DNA of 64,000 nt from Andrena cerasifolii. Its lineage: Eukaryota > Arthropoda > Insecta > Hymenoptera > Andrenidae. Below, piece by piece: positions 61,905 through 64,000 of the stretch. The stretch is from NCBI RefSeq assembly GCF_050908995.1, contig NC_135118.1, forward strand, positions 21,895,501-21,959,500, given 5' to 3'. The stretch's first letter is position 1, and every line of letters begins with the position of its first letter. A program made the translations under genes and the position numbers. The notes below the pieces were generated by a model. That model worked only from the letters and a program-made list of their open reading frames with translations, was not told the DNA's origin and made no database searches.

Positions 61905-64000
61905 AAAAGTTTAAGATATTAATGTTTATCGTGATCTTGGCTCAAAAACTGTTTTTATTACACTTAAGCATTGAAATATTTTAAGATCGTGAGGAAGAGT
62001 AATGATGATGTAGGCAAGTTTAGGCCTTTAGGGTGTGAAACACTGTTAGACACAGTTGACACAAAATATACGAGTAATAGTGCTTCACACAATAAAATGT
62101 TGGAAGATTTTTTAATTTCTTTTAATTCCTTTGTGTAAGGAACTTTCTATTACGCCCCACCATTTGTAGAGACCCCGTATGTCTTAAATAAATATTTATT
62201 AGTCTTCTAAGTTCATATTCTTATAATAGTTCTCCAAGAATTGTCGCTAAATTCAATTTTTCTAATTCTGACCTTCCTAATGTAAAATTACTGAATAATG
62301 CATCGAAGTATGATTCCGCGATAATTTTGATTCATTTATCAGCACAGTGGTAATATCAATGTTTGCATGGAATAATATATCTTGGAACACCGGAACTCCC
62401 TTGTTTAAACAGCAATCTAATTGATACTAATTTGGCTGCTGGTCAATTTGTAGTCACGTACTGACAGTTTACATGTGTAATAGCTAATAGTGCATGTTTC
62501 TTTCTGTCTCAAATTCAAATATCTACAATCCACTTCAATGCATGCATCATGCAGAATAGAAGCACCCCATGGTGAAGCATAATTCGCGCTAAAATCGAAA
62601 AGTGCCTCTCCCTCTACAAAACTAAGCAAGAAACGTGAATTAAAATCTTCATAGAAAATCGCTGTATTTTTAAAAACCAACGTTACGTATTGGCTGGACA
62701 CATAAATCCCTGAGAGATTTATCGATCAAGTGCATAAAATCGTCGATAGCTTATCAGATGGTTCTAAATCGAATTCTCGCCGGACGGACAGTTGAACAAT
62801 TTCGTGTTCATTCAAAGTCCCCAGCTGCTTAACATTCCCGCGTCTTGAATTTCTCGTTGACGCGTAAGACTATCGCCTAATTCAGCTTGGAAATTCCGCG
62901 CTGCAGCGGTGCCGCATAAACTGCAGGGGCAACATTTCACAAGCACCTCGAGGGTTAGCTGGCGGCCTGGAGCTGCCACGGGGGCGCATAAACCGACGAT
63001 AAACACCGTCCTGGCTGTGGTCCTTGACGAGGAGTCGCACGGGAATTAGGGTGCAGACAGCCGACGCTTTATGCCCTCGTTCTCGTCTGCGAGCGTCTCG
63101 ATCAGACTATAAGCGGGGCACCCTTATGACTCGGTGACTTGGAATTATTCAGAAACTCTTCATTTAGGGATAGTTTTCCTATACCGATACCGGGGTTAGA
63201 ATATTCAGAGGATGAGTGTGTCTGTGATGTTTAGTGTGGTTTGATTGGATGGAGTTACTTTACGCTTTAAGCCTCGGTTCTCATCTAGGAGTGTTTTAAT
63301 TGCACTCTAATAACAGGAGGGGGACTTTCCACTCGTTTATTCAGAAAATTTTCATTTAGCAATATTTTTCTTACACTCATATAAGAAGATTAAAAGAATT
63401 GAGAATTTTAAAGAATCAGTGCTCCTGTAATGTTTGGAATTGGGACCTCTTTGTTCTGTGTAATATAGACAGCGGAATACAACACTTTTATATATAATTA
63501 TGGTATTTAATATATAATATATAAACTACGGTATTTCTGTTACTATTCACATTTAGACACTCTTTTGACGATCACTGTCTATTAATAAAGTATTTTCAGT
63601 TATCTATAATGAATATAACGGATGGTTTCATTCACCAACATCGTATTGCAGACCTTTCTAAATTCTTGCCACGAATTTTCTCACCCTCTGATACTTTTAA
63701 TTGCACTCTTGTTCCTAGAGTCAAGTGGGCCTTTTAATAAAATCTTGGCGAGCTTTTGGCATCCCTGGAAAAACGGAACGTTAGCATGTTGGAGTATTTT
63801 TGAAGTGAAATATGTGCGAAGTTGAGCAGATTTCCTGTTTTAAAGCAGCGGTTTGAGAACTAGAGAACAGGTGGCCTGCAACTTTGCTTTCTCTCTCTCT
63901 ATCTCTTAAATGAAGCCCATTTTAGTTGAAACTCTTTTCAAGGTGAGTGTATGTACCTACATAATGTAGCAGAAAATTGGAGCAACGTTAGAAATACGAA
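61905..64000. other. Unique DNA at the right edge
   Basis: Frames at 62417-62701 (-), 62812-63006 (-) and 63622-63825 (+) are not recognised. 62.8-63.1 kb is CpG-richer than its surroundings. No gene is supported. Confidence 0.4.

Noticed and set aside
62812..63006. Cys-containing minus-strand frame
   Set aside because: It is short, lacks convincing splice sites, and its Cys spacing does not match the gene in this window.

Overview
This is eukaryotic, insect-like genomic DNA. It has long introns, sparse coding sequence, TTAA- and TA-flanked cut-and-paste transposon derivatives, hAT-type elements with 8-bp target duplications, and stretches of CpG-rich unique sequence. The texture suggests a hymenopteran (bee, ant, wasp or sawfly). 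That is an inference from sequence style, not from a diagnostic gene. There is no bacterial gene organisation, and I found no tRNA, rRNA or CRISPR array.

I can support one protein-coding gene, on the + strand. Five exons (10380-10509, 16638-16780, 23194-23335, 29687-29801, 31532-31648) join in consistent phase (2, 1, 2, 0), each with a canonical AG acceptor and GT donor. Together they give 214 complete residues, 15 of them cysteine. The product looks like a secreted or membrane-tethered Cys-rich protein: the Cys pattern continues across all exons, exon 4 has one Asn-Ile-Thr sequon, and the C-terminus is short and hydrophobic, as in a GPI-anchor signal. The exon carrying the start codon and signal peptide was not found; it lies upstream in the window unrecognised, or outside it. 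The in-frame TAA after the last exon sits inside a consensus splice donor (CAC|GTAAGT), so the gene may have an alternative C-terminus further downstream. A possible last exon with a poly(A) signal lies near 44.5-45.0 kb.

Layout: 1-10.4 kb is upstream non-coding DNA with an hAT relic (1802-2589, still carrying a decayed transposase C-terminus), a polypurine tract (3.1-3.45 kb) and a fold-back element (8.5-9.0 kb). 10.4-31.6 kb is the gene. Its introns hold a fold-back element (14.1-14.8 kb), a 43-bp palindromic minisatellite (16.9-17.25 kb), a 1.07-kb long-inverted-repeat element (19.7-20.8 kb), a polypyrimidine tract split by a transposon (25.97-27.79 kb), an 87-bp MITE (28.4 kb) and an E-box-rich hAT element (30.8-31.4 kb). 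31.65-38.4 kb is GC-richer unique DNA. 38.4-48 kb carries three related small hAT MITEs, two TTAA-flanked piggyBac-type MITEs, a 394-bp TIR element, GA microsatellites and a G-quadruplex motif. 49.8-57.4 kb carries a G/C homopolymer tract, two inverted copies of one TA-flanked element, an abutting third element, a 23-bp-period array, and one of two copies of a palindromic TTAA-flanked element; the second copy is at 61.2-61.9 kb. The rest is unique sequence without recognisable genes.

I see no clear evidence of a new multi-gene system. The most unusual items are the palindromic 43-bp array beside exon 3, the stop codon overlapping a splice donor, the strictly 23-bp-periodic array, and the E-box-dense hAT element.
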